A DNA stretch of 64,000 nt from Chelydra serpentina (lineage: Eukaryota; Chordata; Testudines; Chelydridae): the NCBI GenBank assembly GCA_037349315.1, contig JBAIAC010000059.1:27622501-27686500 (forward strand), written 5' to 3'. The first letter of the stretch is position 1. Each line of letters begins with the position of its first letter. The position numbers and the translations under genes were made by a program. The notes beneath the pieces are model-generated. The model searched no databases, was not told the origin of the DNA, and was given only the letters and a program-made list of their open reading frames with translations. Below are positions 61,511-64,000 of this stretch, in pieces.

Positions 61511-64000
61511 GAAAATGAGAGTTCTACCCCCCCCCCACACACACACTTTTAATATTTTATTGCAATATACAAGGAAATATACCACCACCGCTCCCACCGA
61601 AGACATAAGATGGATCTAAATTGATGTGTTTATGGAGGACAAGCATACAATATATTGCATAACATTTTAATTCTTACTGTATGTAACTTTTAGTAGCAAT
61701 AAATAACCGTTCTTTGCTGTGTGTAAGTTTGATACTTTTTGAATCTATAATGATAGCAGGGTAATTATATACTAAAACCAACTGAACTAGTTAAGGATGC
61801 CATGAAGGGGGGAAAGGGGCTTGTAGCTTTTTATTTCAGAATTTATAATGAAAAAAGTAGCAAAATATTATAAGCCATCATCTACCCCTACTTTAAAGAG
61901 CCACCCTAGTCTGTTAAGCTACAACATAAAACAAGCATTAATATTTCTGGCTTACTACAAGCAGGCTTTTATATTGCACCCCTATTAACTCTAGCACAAA
62001 CTGAAACCTAACAGAAGAGCAGATCTGCTAAATTTCATGCACCTCATATGCCACAGGTACATGCAAGCCACCAGAGCCGGTGCTAGCCCATTGGGAGCCC
62101 TAAACAGGAATAACTGGGGATGGGGAATTCCCACCGCCCTGAGAATTCTAACTGCATTATCTCCACAAATTGGAGCCCTCTTGAGCTGGGTGGAGGCCTT
62201 TAAGCAATTGCTTAGTTAGTCTTCTTAGGCCTAGTACTGCCATTCCAAGCCAGCCTCTTCATTTGCATAGACCAAAATGAATGTCCCACATTCAGGTGGA
62301 ATAGCCTGCAATTGCAGCTCACAGCCACTAGAGGCCACTGTGGTGCTTGCAGTCCTGCGGCATCTGGATCTGTGCAGGGGTAGAGCAGTGGGCAGAACCA
62401 AGCAAGCAGCAGCAAGTGAAGGATGGTCCAGGGGACCCAGCCACCCTAGACCCCCTCCAGCTTCCTCAGATTTTTCCTTCCAGTCCCACAATGTTCCCCT
62501 ACACACACACGCGCATCTCCCTCAAATTCTCCCCCCACAAATCTAAGAACACCCTCAGTTTTTCCAAGCCTCCTCCACTAAGCTGCCCCTTGTCAACCTC
62601 ACAAACCCAGCGTCCCTTCCCCCTGCCACTTCCACTTACCCAGCCTCCTAGTTTCTCTCCAGACAACCCCACAGAATTAACTTCCCCAGACATTTTTGAG
62701 CACCCACACAGCTGCCAAGTTTGGTGCAGCCCACAGAGGGCTGCATAATTGTACAATCAGCCCTTTAACAATCTTCCCTTCCCCAGAGACAGAAAATAAT
62801 TACATTCAAAGTGACAGCGTCTTTAAAACATTCCTTTGCCACAGTGCCAGGCTTGTTTGTTTCAGATTTACTTCCGTATACATGAAGTATCTGCTGGCCA
62901 ATAATATGAAAAACCATTCTGGTTTATTCATTCAAATTCCGCCCCCTCTCACTGACTCTCATTCACACACACTCTCGCTACAGGCAGTGACTTGCATTTC
63001 CTTTCATGGCATTACTAGTCCCAGCCAGGTAGTTCTTGAATCACACCAGTTGCAAGCATTTCAACTACAAATAAATAATACCAAACTAATTATTGCCAAG
63101 TGCCATGCCTCCCACGCTGAAATTTTAACAGCTTCCAGTGACTTTAAAGTACATAACAGGTTGTTTTGCACAGTTCTGCATCAGTGATCCTTTATTAAAA
63201 CACCCCTCCATGGAAAACAATGATGGACCACTAGAAGTTTTTAGTCCTGTTTTTAATTCGGACTAAGCCACTATTCAAGCCTTGACCGCTCACCTAGATG
63301 GCTAAATCCCAGATTAAGGCATGCCTGGCACTTTTAACTTAATTCTTTCACTTCTGATACAACCTCAAACTCGAGGCAGTGAAATAAATGCCAGATAAAC
63401 AGAAATGGTTACCCAGCCACCAGTAATGAAAACCCGCAGGGCTGGCGCCGTACAAGTGGGTGGAGTTGATGGCAAAAGTTCAACTTCCCTGGGCAGTCAG
63501 AGGTTACAGTTGTGTAACCAGCCTTATGGTGAATAAGTTTAGCAATGAAATAAATCTGTACTTTAGCCATAAAATCATTGTGCAACAAGAACTACAAAAA
63601 ATAGCCTCCAAAGCCTCCGGGCTGAAAGCGCGATTAGGGTGAAACAGAGAATTTATACAGATGTGGAAGTGTCTGAATTTGCCCCTCAGTGGAATTAGGT
63701 CTGCACAGTCCTGCCCTGTTCAGTGATCCCTCGAACTGACATTGCTGATAACCAGGTCTAAGTACTAAGCCTTGGATCTGCTTTGGGACAGCATTTTCAG
63801 TGAAAGAGCCTACTTAGCCTGCACACGCAGTGAGATTCCCCCAATGACTGCTGAAATCCCTGAGAGCTATATTAAGTGGTGGGACCTCGAGACATTGCGG
63901 AGGTTGCAGTAGAGAGGCAGGTGGCAGCAGAAAAAGTGACGGCACAAGCAGCCAACGGCAGCGGAGTGAACGACAGCCCAGTGGCCAGCGGCGGAGTGAA
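61511..64000. other. No gene recognised; possible repeat entering at the right edge
   Basis: ORFs up to 163 codons (62347-62748, 62696-63187) lack recognisable domains. agagccggtgctagccc at 62072 and gcagggctggcgcc at 63438 resemble hAT ends but have no partner that I can see. 63890-64000 is GC-rich with a repeated gcggagtgaa and may be the start of a repeat that continues beyond the window. Confidence 0.3.

Noticed and set aside
62347..63187. ORFs of 133 and 163 codons as a new gene
   Set aside because: Low complexity, overlapping frames, no recognised motif and no splice or promoter signals.
1..64000. CRISPR arrays, operons, riboswitches, Shine-Dalgarno sites
   Set aside because: None present; spliced exons and the repeat content show a vertebrate nuclear genome.

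Overview
This window is vertebrate genomic DNA. The repeat content points to a turtle: a tRNA-derived SINE with a CR1-type tail, many CR1 LINEs, DIRS-type tyrosine-recombinase retrotransposons, a Penelope-like element with a GIY-YIG endonuclease, hAT elements with exact 8-bp target duplications, and PIF/Harbinger, Tx1-like and L2-like fragments. There is no bacterial or phage gene organisation. The species is inferred from repeat families I recognise, not from a database search.

One protein-coding host gene is supported. It is a complete 12-exon FADS1-like front-end fatty acid desaturase on the + strand (CDS 23823-56973). All introns are GT-AG, the reading frame is unbroken, and the product is 452 residues. 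It has an N-terminal cytochrome b5 domain (HPGG) and three histidine boxes (HDLGH, HSQHH, QIEHH). Exon lengths follow the vertebrate FADS pattern except exon 7, which appears one codon short. Several residues beside the histidine boxes are unusual, so a diverged FADS1 paralogue is possible. A CpG-rich promoter with two CCAAT boxes and a short upstream ORF precedes it.

Layout. 1-14030: repeats separated by unrecognised DNA, including a DIRS remnant, a Penelope 3' tail, a CR1 copy, a roughly 750-bp GC-rich palindrome and a solo LTR with a 5-bp target duplication. 14031-19586: a 320-bp tandem duplication, a Tx1-like LINE fragment and a 4-kb DIRS element with an open tyrosine recombinase frame but dead RT and RNase H. 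19587-20193: an inverted partial copy of FADS exon 1 plus the start of intron 1, followed by a Harbinger relic. 23124-23822: fold-back repeat and promoter. 23823-56973: the FADS gene, whose introns carry a 252-bp hAT MITE, a nearly full-coding CR1, a Penelope element, a fold-back repeat, a 3.36-kb broken hAT element of the same family as the MITE, and further MITEs and SINEs. 56974-64000: 3' UTR, a CR1 tail, a second DIRS element with both inverted terminal repeats, and unassigned DNA.

I found no new multi-gene system. The observations most worth following are the altered residues in the FADS1-like enzyme, the inverted exon-1 duplication next to a DIRS end, the large palindrome, and the autonomous/non-autonomous hAT pair inside one gene.
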